Source: UBA9547 sp043769845 (lineage in GTDB: Bacteria > Bacteroidota > Bacteroidia > Cytophagales > UBA9547). From it: a stretch of DNA of 5,085 nt. Shown here piece after piece: positions 1-4,944 of the stretch (position 1 is the first letter of the stretch; each line of letters starts with the position of its first letter). Under the pieces are notes generated by a model. That model did no database searches. It saw nothing but the letters and a program-made list of their open reading frames with translations, and had not been told where the DNA came from. The translations under genes were made by a program, and so were the position numbers. The stretch is taken from contig JAYVIX010000377.1 in assembly GCA_043769845.1 (NCBI GenBank), positions 1 through 5,085 of the forward strand, in the 5' to 3' direction.

Positions 1-219
1 GCTTCGTTTGTGATCGAAGGTGTACATCATCAGGATTTGGGCGTGATACTCGATCAGCAAGGAATAGCGGTGCGCACTGGACATCATTGTACACAACCAT
101 TGATGCAACGATTTAACATTCAAGGAACTACGAGAGCTTCTTTTGCGCTTTATAACACCAAAGAAGAAATACAAATATTCATCGCTGCGCTAAAGAAGGC
201 AGTGAAAATGCTGAGATAG
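1..219 (+). CDS. sufS: SufS cysteine desulfurase, C-terminal part (5' end outside window)
   Basis: Reading frame 1 is open from the first base and ends at TAG 217-219, giving the last 72 residues of a PLP-dependent class V aminotransferase-fold cysteine desulfurase. SufS removes sulfur from L-cysteine as a persulfide for Fe-S cluster assembly in the cytoplasm. The segment RTGHHCTQPLM holds the catalytic persulfide cysteine (TGT at 88-90) in the context typical of SufS, group II desulfurases (E. coli RTGHHCAMPLM). Fifteen residues later, TTRASFALYNT carries the arginine that binds the substrate carboxylate; the Cys-to-Arg spacing equals that of E. coli Cys364/Arg379. The next gene is sufE, its activating partner, which supports SufS over IscS or NifS. 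A GTG at 10-12 is internal, not a start: the frame continues upstream with family-like sequence. The PLP lysine lies outside the window. Confidence 0.96.
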   Translation, partial: ASFVIEGVHHQDLGVILDQQGIAVRTGHHCTQPLMQRFNIQGTTRASFALYNTKEEIQIFIAALKKAVKMLR

Positions 220-230
220 TTTTTGGTTGC

Positions 231-302
231 TAGTTTGTTGTTAAACAGTTCGTAGTTATGAACTAAGTAACAACGAACAACGAACAAAATAACAACAAAC
301 TA
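231..302. repeat. Imperfect inverted repeat filling the sufS-sufE gap
   Basis: The left arm 231-257 and the right arm 276-302 are reverse complements at 22 of 27 positions, with an 18-base loop (258-275). The five mismatches fall at one isolated position and one block in mid-arm. The arms are built of short words such as AACAAC, CGAAC and AACAACAAACTA. The left arm starts 11 bases after the sufS stop, and the right arm ends 5 bases before the sufE ATG, so a folded transcript would place the sufE start region at the foot of a hairpin. It has no GC-rich core and no T tract, so it does not look like an ordinary intrinsic terminator. It may be a dispersed Bacteroidota spacer repeat or an mRNA processing or translation-control element; the sequence does not decide. 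Confidence 0.75.
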
Positions 303-307
303 AAGAG

Positions 308-733
308 ATGTCGATAAACGAAATACAAGATCAAATCATTGAAGAATTCGGATTGTTTGACGATTGGACTGACAAATACGAATACATCATCGAATTGGGA
401 AAGAAATTGCCTGATTTGGATGTCAAATTCAAGACGGATGATAATAAGATAAAAGGGTGCCAGTCAAATGTTTGGTTGACTTCAGAATTGGAAGGCGATA
501 AATTGAATTTCTTTGCTGATAGCGATGCCGTGATTGTGAAAGGCTTGGTGAGTATGTTGATAAGGGTGCTATCTGGCCATACGCCAGAACAAGTAGCAAC
601 TGCCGATTTGTACTTCATTGACAAAATCGGGATGACGCAGCATTTGGCACAAACAAGGTCGAATGGTTTACTTTCGATGGTTAAACAGATAAAATTTTAC
701 GGATTGGCTTATAAAGCAAAAATGAATAACTAA
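308..733 (+). CDS. sufE: SufE cysteine desulfuration protein
   Basis: This 141-residue protein is a full-length SufE. SufE takes the persulfide sulfur from SufS, stimulates its activity, and passes sulfur to the SufBCD scaffold in the cytoplasm. The sequence shows the family landmarks: an N-terminal helix region (IIEEFGLFDDWTDKYEYII), the motif IKGCQSNVWL with the sulfur-accepting Cys51 (same number as in E. coli SufE), a central LIRVLSGHTPEQV segment, and the conserved C-terminal motif TRSNGL at about residues 116-121. The length matches the family (about 140 residues). The ATG at 308 is preceded by an A-rich TAAAGAG stretch and gives the expected N-terminus. It lies 88 bases after sufS and 7 bases before the next gene, so co-transcription is likely. 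Nothing is truncated or missing. Confidence 0.96.
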   Translation: MSINEIQDQIIEEFGLFDDWTDKYEYIIELGKKLPDLDVKFKTDDNKIKGCQSNVWLTSELEGDKLNFFADSDAVIVKGLVSMLIRVLSGHTPEQVATADLYFIDKIGMTQHLAQTRSNGLLSMVKQIKFYGLAYKAKMNN

Positions 734-740
734 TTGTGTT

Positions 741-1052
741 ATGACAGAATACGAATTAAAGGAAAGCGCTTTAGAGGCAATCAAAACAGTATTTGATCCA
801 GAAATTCCTGTTAATGTGTTTGATCTGGGTTTGATCTATGAAGTAAGCGTTTATCCAGTTAACAATGTGTTTGTATTGATGACCCTCACATCGCCAGCAT
901 GTCCATCAGCACAAGCGATTCCCGAAGAAGTAAAAACTAAGATTGCGGAAATTGAAGGAGTCGGAGAGGTGAATGTCGAAATTACTTTTGATCCGCCCTA
1001 TACGCAGGATATGATGAGTGAAGCGGCAAAGTTTGAGTTGGGCTTCATGTAA
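741..1052 (+). CDS. DUF59/MIP18-family SUF system Fe-S assembly protein (SufT-like)
   Basis: The 103-residue product is a single MIP18 (DUF59) domain. Family landmarks are an N-terminal FDPEIPVNVFDLGLIYEV (about 18-35), then TLTSPACPSAQAIPEEV with the conserved Cys54, and a C-terminal DPPYTQDMMSEAAKFELGF (about 84-102). This last motif is typical of the SUF-associated subgroup found next to sufE in many Bacteroidota. Members help mature or deliver Fe-S clusters to target proteins; SufT of Staphylococcus and the eukaryotic CIA2 proteins belong to the wider family. The biochemical step is less defined than for SufS or SufE. The ATG is 7 bases after the sufE stop with no Shine-Dalgarno motif, so translation is probably coupled to sufE. 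The PaaD phenylacetate-oxygenase factor is also a DUF59 protein, but the suf neighbourhood argues against that role. Confidence 0.93.
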   Translation: MTEYELKESALEAIKTVFDPEIPVNVFDLGLIYEVSVYPVNNVFVLMTLTSPACPSAQAIPEEVKTKIAEIEGVGEVNVEITFDPPYTQDMMSEAAKFELGFM

Positions 1053-1059
1053 CTTGTTT

Positions 1060-1181
1060 AATTAAGAATGAACAATTAAGAATTAATAGGAACCTACTTA
1101 TTGTTTTTGTTTGTTTAAAATTTTGAAATAGTACTATAGTTTAGATTTCGACTATTAATTATCAATTATTAACTATTAATT
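1060..1181. repeat. Imperfect inverted repeat spanning the DUF59-bacilliredoxin gap
   Basis: The left arm 1060-1089 and the right arm 1152-1181 are reverse complements at 24 of 30 positions, separated by a 62-base T-rich spacer. The arms consist of AATTAAGAAT/CTATTAATT-type words. As in the sufS-sufE gap, the arms sit at the gap edges: the left arm starts 7 bases after the DUF59 stop and the right arm ends 8 bases before the next ATG. The two repeats share this layout but not their words. The arms are almost pure A/T, so some matching is expected by chance; the continuous length and position make it more than background. Confidence 0.6.
1122..1149 (+). promoter_or_regulatory. Weak candidate Bacteroidota promoter before the bacilliredoxin gene
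   Basis: TTTG at 1122-1125 and TAGATTTC at 1142-1149 are separated by 16 bases. This resembles the Bacteroidota -33 TTTG / -7 TAnnTTTG promoter, but with one mismatch in the -7 element and a spacer slightly shorter than usual. A start near 1155 would leave a leader of about 35 bases before the ATG at 1190. It lies inside the loop of the inverted repeat. If real, the bacilliredoxin gene could be transcribed without the suf genes. In such AT-rich sequence a chance match is quite possible. Confidence 0.28.
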
Positions 1182-1189
1182 ATAAAAAG

Positions 1190-1606
1190 ATGTATCCAGA
1201 AGAAATGGTAAAACCGATGCGTGAAGAACTTACTTCCGCTGGATTTAAAGAATGTAAGACTCCTGATGAAGTGGATGCCCTTTTGAAACAAAAAGGAACT
1301 GCATTGGTGATTGTCAACTCGGTTTGTGGTTGTGCAGCACGTAACGCACGCCCAGCGGTGAAAATGGCAGTTCAAGGATCAGCGCACAAGCCATCAGCTT
1401 TAGCTACCGTTTTTGCAGGCATGGACAAGGAAGCGGTAGCGAAGGCTCGCGAACACATGCTGCCTTATCCGCCTTCATCACCTTCTATTGCTTTGTTCAA
1501 AGATGGCGAATTGGTGCATATGATCGAGCGTCATCATATCGAAGGCCGTCCAGCTGAAATGATTGCCGAAAACCTAATGGCTGCATTTGACGAGTTTTGT
1601 AACTAA
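1190..1606 (+). CDS. BrxA/BrxB-family bacilliredoxin (YphP/YqiW-like)
   Basis: The 138-residue protein belongs to the DUF1094 bacilliredoxin family, thioredoxin-fold proteins that reduce mixed disulfides between proteins and bacillithiol in the cytoplasm. The key motif is VNSVCGCAARNARPAV, with the CGC active site at residues 46-48 after a predicted beta strand (ALVIVNSV). Other family landmarks are an N-terminal MYPEEMVKPMREEL, the segment LPYPPSSPSIALFKDGELVHMIERH, which corresponds to the cis-proline side and following strand, and a C-terminal IEGRPAEMIAENL. The length matches the family. Two further cysteines (22 and 137) lie outside the motif. The gene follows the suf genes on the same strand after 137 bases, so it could be the last operon member or have its own promoter. 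A strong hairpin follows 11 bases after the stop. Assigning BrxA versus BrxB is not possible from this sequence alone. Confidence 0.93.
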   Translation: MYPEEMVKPMREELTSAGFKECKTPDEVDALLKQKGTALVIVNSVCGCAARNARPAVKMAVQGSAHKPSALATVFAGMDKEAVAKAREHMLPYPPSSPSIALFKDGELVHMIERHHIEGRPAEMIAENLMAAFDEFCN

Positions 1607-1616
1607 AAATCGGTCT

Positions 1617-1670
1617 GATATATCATAAAAAAACCTTGCTACAAATAGCAAGGTTTTTTTATGATATATC
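1617..1670. terminator. Perfect 24-bp hairpin, bidirectional terminator after the bacilliredoxin gene
   Basis: Positions 1617-1640 and 1647-1670 are exact reverse complements around a 6-base loop (ACAAAT). The core ACCTTGCT/AGCAAGGT is flanked by A7 on one side and T7 on the other, so either strand would yield a stem followed by a U tract. It begins 10 bases after the bacilliredoxin stop on the + strand and can also stop readthrough from the - strand csp gene. The outer GATATATCAT/ATGATATATC extension is longer than a terminator needs. Confidence 0.92.
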
Positions 1671-1698
1671 TAATAAGCAATAGGAACTTTTTAAACGA

Positions 1699-1728
1699 CA
1701 AAAGCCAAATCCTCAGATTTGGCTTTTG
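1699..1728 (-). terminator. Hairpin terminator of the cold-shock gene
   Basis: Positions 1699-1711 and 1716-1728 form a perfect 13-bp stem (CAAAAGCCAAATC and its complement) with a 4-base loop. It lies 26 bases past the csp stop on the - strand, with T-rich sequence at the 3' side of the stem (GGCTTTTGTCGTTT). This fits a Rho-independent terminator for csp; together with the 1617-1670 hairpin it separates two convergent units. A 6-bp stem at 1731-1745 lies between it and the csp stop. Confidence 0.82.
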
Positions 1729-1754
1729 AAACACTTACGAAGTGTGTGTAAGAA

Positions 1755-1949
1755 CTAAGCTAACTGTACGTTAACAGCGTTCAAACCTTTTTTACCTCTT
1801 TGCACTTCGAATTTAACTTTATCGTTCTCGCGAATTTCGTCAATTAAACCTGTTGTGTGTACGAAAACATCCTCAGCTGTTGGATCTTCTGGAGTGATGA
1901 AACCGAAACCTTTTGTGTTGTTGAAAAACTTAACTGTACCTTTTTGCAT
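1755..1949 (-). CDS. Cold-shock-domain protein (CspA family)
   Basis: This 64-residue protein is a single cold-shock domain, a five-stranded OB-fold that binds single-stranded RNA or DNA and melts RNA structure in the cytoplasm. RNP1 (KGFGFI, residues 13-18) and RNP2 (VFVH, 28-31) are intact. The start reads MQKGTVKFFN; the Phe at residue 8 stands where E. coli CspA has Trp, a common change in Bacteroidota. The end, KGLNAVNVQLA, matches the last strand of the family, and the length is typical. The ATG at 1949-1947 is the only sensible start; no Shine-Dalgarno motif precedes it. The gene has a 3' hairpin terminator and a promoter-like element close upstream, so it is probably its own unit, although the S24 regulator lies 104 bases upstream on the same strand. 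Cold induction cannot be judged from the sequence. Confidence 0.95.
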   Translation of the reverse strand: MQKGTVKFFNNTKGFGFITPEDPTAEDVFVHTTGLIDEIRENDKVKFEVQRGKKGLNAVNVQLA

Positions 1950-1971
1950 TGTGTTATTTATTATAATGAGA

Positions 1972-1997
1972 CAAATGTATGGAAATATATTGACAAA
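1972..1997 (-). promoter_or_regulatory. Candidate csp promoter (TAnnTTTG type)
   Basis: Read on the - strand, TACATTTG (1979-1972) matches the Bacteroidota -7 consensus TAnnTTTG exactly. A TTTG (1997-1994) lies 14 bases upstream, shorter than the usual -33 spacing. An alternative pair is TATATTTC (1989-1982) with a TTG (2010-2008) 18 bases upstream. Either would start transcription some 15-30 bases before the csp ATG, a short leader for a cold-shock gene. The exact -7 match supports independent transcription of csp. Confidence 0.5.
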
Positions 1998-2053
1998 CCA
2001 TCTTTTACAACATTTATTTTTGATAAAGTTTGAATTTGTTTTGTAAACATCTG

Positions 2054-2863
2054 TTAGGCAACGAGTTTACTTCGTACCAAATCGCTTAGATGAGATACTT
2101 CAAGGCTTAATTCATCTATTTTGTTGAGCAAACGATCGTCCATCGACTGAATGCCTTCTTTAGGATCAAAACCGATGTGGCAATAGTATTCCCAGATTTC
2201 AGAGATATTTTCCGCTTTTTGGGTATATGGTTGATAAGCAGGATTGTCGGACATCAACACGAAATGGCCTTTGTCGCGCACCTTGTTTATCACTCTTTTG
2301 TAACTTATGCCTTCGTCTTTGGTCACTACTATATAGGTGTGCAGGTTTTTGACTTCGTTCCAGCCATCTACATATTTCCCTATAATGATAGATCCGTTCT
2401 GATGAGGGGGCATCGAATCTCCTTCTATTTCAAAAGCCCTAAAAGTACCGATAGATGGAAGTGGAAAACTAAATTTCTTTAGACTTACGATGAACTGCGG
2501 ATCGGAATGACCTGCTAAATAACCAGCCTTGGCTTTTAAGGGGACAAATTCGATGTTCTCTTTTTTCTTATCATCCACCGTGACAGTTAGGATTCTAAGT
2601 CCATGGTTGAGATCAAGTATTTCAAGATTTTTGTCAATCGGTTGATTTTCTAAATCATTTTCCAATAACTGGTTGATAGTCAGTTTGAAATACTGACTCA
2701 TTTTTAGCAGAAATGCCACATCGGCTTGTTTTTCGTACTCGTACTCTTTGTACATGCTTCGGGTATAGCCAAGCTCTTTGGCCATGGCTTCTTGGCTAAA
2801 TCCTTTTTGTTGTCTCAAAAAGAGTAGATTTTTTTTGAAATAAGTCTCCATACTGGTTGTCAT
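2054..2863 (-). CDS. XRE-family HTH regulator with S24 (LexA/CI-like) C-terminal domain
   Basis: The 269-residue protein has an N-terminal helix-turn-helix (about 8-68; recognition region FSQEAMAKELGYTRSMYKEYE), a linker, an S24 peptidase-like fold (about 108-235), and a C-terminal stretch (about 240-265, MDDRLLNKIDELSLEVSHLSDLV) that looks like a coiled coil. S24 landmarks are present: Ala113-Gly114 in LKAKAGYLAG at the usual self-cleavage position, Ser150 in FEIEGDSMPP and Lys189 in ISYKRVIN as the catalytic Ser/Lys pair. It may therefore be a repressor that inactivates itself on a stress signal, as LexA and CI do, although many Bacteroidota relatives are uncharacterised. The start at 2863 is chosen; an ATG four codons in (2851) is also possible. 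No phage genes lie nearby, so a chromosomal stress regulator is more likely than a prophage repressor. Targets are unknown; candidate operator half-sites lie just upstream. Confidence 0.9.
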   Translation of the reverse strand: MTTSMETYFKKNLLFLRQQKGFSQEAMAKELGYTRSMYKEYEYEKQADVAFLLKMSQYFKLTINQLLENDLENQPIDKNLEILDLNHGLRILTVTVDDKKKENIEFVPLKAKAGYLAGHSDPQFIVSLKKFSFPLPSIGTFRAFEIEGDSMPPHQNGSIIIGKYVDGWNEVKNLHTYIVVTKDEGISYKRVINKVRDKGHFVLMSDNPAYQPYTQKAENISEIWEYYCHIGFDPKEGIQSMDDRLLNKIDELSLEVSHLSDLVRSKLVA

Positions 2864-2870
2864 AAAAGCT

Positions 2871-2927
2871 GACAGAAAGAATGTCTGAAATTATGACAAA
2901 TAGTATAGAAAAGAAAGCTTTGTACAA
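2871..2927 (-). promoter_or_regulatory. Candidate promoter and operator half-sites before the S24 regulator
   Basis: Three half-sites with alternating orientation occur within 28 bases: GACA at 2871-2874, TGTC at 2882-2885 and GACA at 2895-2898 (+ strand reading), with 7- and 9-base gaps. The first two form an inverted pair centred about 15 bases before the ATG. On the - strand a TTG (2927-2925) is followed after 19 bases by TACTATTTG (2905-2897), which is the Bacteroidota -7 element with one extra base. The third half-site overlaps this -7 element. The layout suits autorepression by the HTH protein; this is inference, as short tetramers occur by chance. Confidence 0.33.
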
Positions 2928-2945
2928 TTATTTTAAACAAATGAG

Positions 2946-3380
2946 TTATTTTTTAATAAAAATACTACGTTTATTAGTTTCATTTCCAACTAGATTGTAA
3001 ATACCGTTTGGCCAATTGGTTATTTCGATACGTTGTTCGCGGCCTGTTAGTAATTCTTGATTTAGCGAGTTGAATATGGTATAACTGAAATGTTCATTTT
3101 TATTTTTGATATTTAGTACGTCATATACAGGATTTGGAAAGGTTGAAAAATTCAGATTTTTCTTTTGTAAGAATCCTCATTTCCAGTTACAAGTGTTTTT
3201 TCTATTTCTACACTTGCCAGAATAAATGCATCAACTCCCTTCGTATCATCCGTTACTCGTTTTACGTTTACATAATAGGCATACGTACCGTCACGAAATG
3301 GATTTCCTCCTAAACCTGCAAATTCCATTTAAGTGCATGATTCCTTTTGTATCAGCGGAAATAAGAATTTTATTATAGTC
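2946..3380 (-). pseudogene. Remnant of a secreted T9SS protein with C-terminal sorting domain, frame broken
   Basis: Read on the - strand, three frames together give one coherent protein tail. First comes an ISADTKGIMHL segment, then KWNLQ, then GLGGNPFRDGTYAYYV continuing to VTGNEDSYKRK (beta-rich, resembling FlgD/gliding-type Ig-like repeats). Last is NLNFSTFPNPVYDVLNI running to WPNGIYNL and SIFIKK before TAA at 2948-2946. The last part is a type A T9SS sorting domain: FPNP motif, a middle strand, then a WPNGIY motif and a basic end about 70 residues later. Such domains direct export through the outer membrane. The frame is lost at three places, each explained by one missing base in a run: T-run 3328-3330, CC 3315-3316 and T-run 3157-3161. 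Upstream of about 3380 the sequence becomes featureless AT-rich DNA, with no start and no N-terminal domain or signal peptide. It is therefore most likely a truncated, decaying gene; read errors could explain the frame breaks but not the missing front. Confidence 0.8.
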
Positions 3381-3461
3381 ATTAATTTTATTATGAATAA
3401 AAATTTATCTATTGCTAAAAATTATATTTTTTATTTAAAATTGCTAATATTCTAACTAACT
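3381..3461. other. AT-rich spacer before the VOC gene
   Basis: This 81-base stretch is almost entirely A and T. It joins the 5' edge of the broken T9SS remnant to the VOC start. A short word, ATTGCTAA, occurs twice (3411-3418 and 3440-3447). The VOC promoter should lie here, but I find no TAnnTTTG element with a properly spaced TTG, so none is called. Any deletion junction that removed the front of the T9SS gene would be expected in or near this stretch. Confidence 0.5.
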
Positions 3462-3851
3462 ATGTTAAAACTGAAAGGAGTACACCACATTGCCATCATT
3501 TGTTCTGATTATGAACGAACGAAGAATTTTTACACCAATATATTGGGTTTCAAGGTATTAAAGGAAACGTATCGTTCGGAAAGAGATTCATACAAATTGG
3601 ATTTGATATTAAATGAAAAATATATCATTGAAATATTCTCGTTTCAGAATCCTCCAAAGCGACCTTCACAGCCGGAATCGGCAGGTCTTAGACATTTAGC
3701 TTTTGCAGTGGAAGACATCGAAAAGGAAGTCGAAATTTTGAAAGGTTTGCAGATAAAAGTGGAGCCGATTCGGATAGACGTTTTGACAGGCAAAAAATTT
3801 GTCTTTTTTGCTGATCCAGACGATTTGCCTCTTGAACTCTATGAAATATAG
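3462..3851 (+). CDS. VOC-family protein, YaeR-like (glyoxalase/dioxygenase fold)
   Basis: The 129-residue protein consists of two beta-alpha-beta-beta-beta units of the vicinal oxygen chelate fold. It closely resembles E. coli YaeR along its whole length: N-terminal MLKLKGVHHIAII, central RDSYKLDL and YIIEIFSF, then ESAGLRHLAFAV and DPDDLPLELYE at the end. Candidate metal ligands are His8 (or His9), Glu57, His78 and Glu125, at positions like those of glyoxalase I. The substrate of this subgroup is not established as far as I know; annotation as lactoylglutathione lyase would be over-specific, especially as many Bacteroidota lack glutathione. The ATG at 3462 reproduces the YaeR N-terminus. The gene stands alone between the T9SS remnant and convergent asd, and ends 15 bases before a shared hairpin. 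All expected ligands are present, so it should be functional. Confidence 0.92.
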   Translation: MLKLKGVHHIAIICSDYERTKNFYTNILGFKVLKETYRSERDSYKLDLILNEKYIIEIFSFQNPPKRPSQPESAGLRHLAFAVEDIEKEVEILKGLQIKVEPIRIDVLTGKKFVFFADPDDLPLELYEI

Positions 3852-3866
3852 TTGTTATAAAATACA

Positions 3867-3900
3867 AAAGCGGTCATTCTCTTTCGAAAATGACCGCTTT
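3867..3900. terminator. Bidirectional hairpin terminator between the VOC gene and asd
   Basis: AAAGCGGTCATT (3867-3878) pairs perfectly with 3889-3900 around a 10-base loop. The GC-rich core GCGGTCA with A/T runs at the stem ends suits termination from both sides. It lies 15 bases after the VOC stop (+) and 21 bases after the asd stop (-), as expected for two convergent genes. Confidence 0.87.
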
Positions 3901-3921
3901 CAGGAAAACCAGTTTAATTGG

Positions 3922-4914
3922 TTATTTTACCAAACCATTTTTTACTAAATATTGTGCAATTTGAACGGCATTTGTAGCAGCACCTTTGCGCAAGTTGTCG
4001 GCTACAATCCAAAGGTTCAACGTTTTAGTCTGAGATTCGTCTCTACGAATACGTCCTACAAATACTTCATCTCTGCCATGTGCGTTCATTGGCATTGGGT
4101 ACGTTTGCGTTGCCGGATCGTCCTGTAAAACAACACCTTCGGTTTTCGAAAGGATGTTTTTGATTTCAATCAAGTCAAATTCGTTTTCGAACTCAATGTT
4201 CACCGATTCAGAATGGCCGCCCATTACTGGAATACGAATCGCAGTAGCAGTTACTTTGATACTGTCGTCTCCCAAGATTTTGTTGGTTTCTTTCACCAAT
4301 TTCATTTCCTCTTTGGTATATCCATTGTCTAGGAACACATCAATTTGAGGAATTACATTCAAGTCGATCGGGTATTTGTAGGCCATTGGGCCTTCGATAC
4401 TGTTACGCTCATTCATCATTTGGTCGACTGCTGCTTTTCCTGTACCTGTAACAGACTGATAAGTAGAGACAACCACGCGTTTGATCTTGTATTTTTTGTG
4501 AAGTGGGTTCAGCACTAACACCATTTGAATAGTCGAACAATTTGGATTCGCAATAATTTTATCAATCGCAGTTAATTCTTCTGCATTAATTTCGGGAACA
4601 ACTAATTTCTTAGTCGCATCCATTCTCCATGCCGATGAATTATCAATTACGGTTATTCCTGCAGCAGCAAATTTTGGAGCCCATTCCAGTGAAGTGCTTC
4701 CACCAGCTGAGAACAAAGCAACATTTGGTTTCATATCAATAGCCGTTTGCATACTAACCACCTTAAACTTTTTTCCTTTATAAGAAACTTCTTTACCTAT
4801 AGATCTTTCAGATGCGACAGGGATTAGTTCTGTTACAGGAAAATTACGTTCTTCCAATACTTGAATCATTTTGGTTCCGACTAAGCCGGTTGCGCCTACT
4901 ACTGCTACTTTCAT
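3922..4914 (-). CDS. asd: Aspartate-semialdehyde dehydrogenase
   Basis: The 330-residue enzyme reduces L-4-aspartyl phosphate with NADPH to aspartate semialdehyde. This is the branch point to lysine, diaminopimelate (cell wall), threonine and methionine, in the cytoplasm. The N-terminal Rossmann motif is VVGATGLVG (5-13). SAGGSTS (69-75) and IDNSSAWRMD (90-99) contact cofactor and phosphate. The catalytic Cys126 lies in IANPNCSTIQM, and STYQSVTGTGKAAVDQM (150-166) follows. Arg227 and His234 in AIRIPVMGGHSESVNIEF are the substrate-binding and catalytic pair. The end, DNLRKGAATNAVQIAQYL, is the usual C-terminal NADP-binding helix. Length and motifs fit the short (about 330-residue) bacterial branch. 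The ATG at 4914 gives the expected MKVAVVGATG start; another ATG does not compete. It appears monocistronic here, with a terminator downstream. I see no well-spaced TTG/TAnnTTTG promoter; CAGCTTTG (4980-4973) is one base from the -7 consensus. Confidence 0.97.
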   Translation of the reverse strand: MKVAVVGATGLVGTKMIQVLEERNFPVTELIPVASERSIGKEVSYKGKKFKVVSMQTAIDMKPNVALFSAGGSTSLEWAPKFAAAGITVIDNSSAWRMDATKKLVVPEINAEELTAIDKIIANPNCSTIQMVLVLNPLHKKYKIKRVVVSTYQSVTGTGKAAVDQMMNERNSIEGPMAYKYPIDLNVIPQIDVFLDNGYTKEEMKLVKETNKILGDDSIKVTATAIRIPVMGGHSESVNIEFENEFDLIEIKNILSKTEGVVLQDDPATQTYPMPMNAHGRDEVFVGRIRRDESQTKTLNLWIVADNLRKGAATNAVQIAQYLVKNGLVK

Positions 4915-4944
4915 ATGTTACTAGTTTTTTGCCTTTCCCTTCAT

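Noticed and set aside
10..219. Short separate gene starting at GTG 10
   Set aside because: The frame is open to the window edge and the sequence is the C-terminal part of SufS, so the GTG is an internal valine.
268..299. Tandem AACAACGAAC-type words as a CRISPR-like array
   Set aside because: The words are under 10 bases and directly adjacent with no spacers; they are parts of an inverted repeat arm.
331..624. Open frame of 97 codons on the - strand inside sufE
   Set aside because: It lies fully antisense to a well-conserved SufE gene and its translation shows no family features.
1169..1375. Open frame of 68 codons on the - strand overlapping the bacilliredoxin start
   Set aside because: It is antisense to a clear bacilliredoxin; the His/Cys-rich look comes from reading the CGC region backwards.
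1731..1745. ACACTT/AAGTGT hairpin right after csp as the main terminator
   Set aside because: It is a 6-bp stem with no U tract; the 13-bp hairpin at 1699-1728 is a far better candidate.
1855..2046. Open frame of 63 codons on the + strand across the csp start
   Set aside because: It is antisense to csp and its promoter region, and the hydrophobic tail is just AT-rich spacer translated.
2043..2070. GTAAAC/GTTTAC inverted pair at the end of the regulator gene, as a terminator
   Set aside because: The stem is only 6 bp with a 16-base loop and no T tract, too weak to call.
2177..2482. Open frame of 101 codons on the + strand inside the S24 regulator
   Set aside because: It is antisense to the conserved S24 domain, with no recognisable family features.
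2054..2863. S24 regulator as the repressor of a prophage
   Set aside because: There is no integrase, Cro, structural or lysis gene, and no attachment site; the neighbours are housekeeping genes.
4154..4348. Open frame of 64 codons on the + strand inside asd
   Set aside because: It is antisense to conserved asd codons, including the active-site region.
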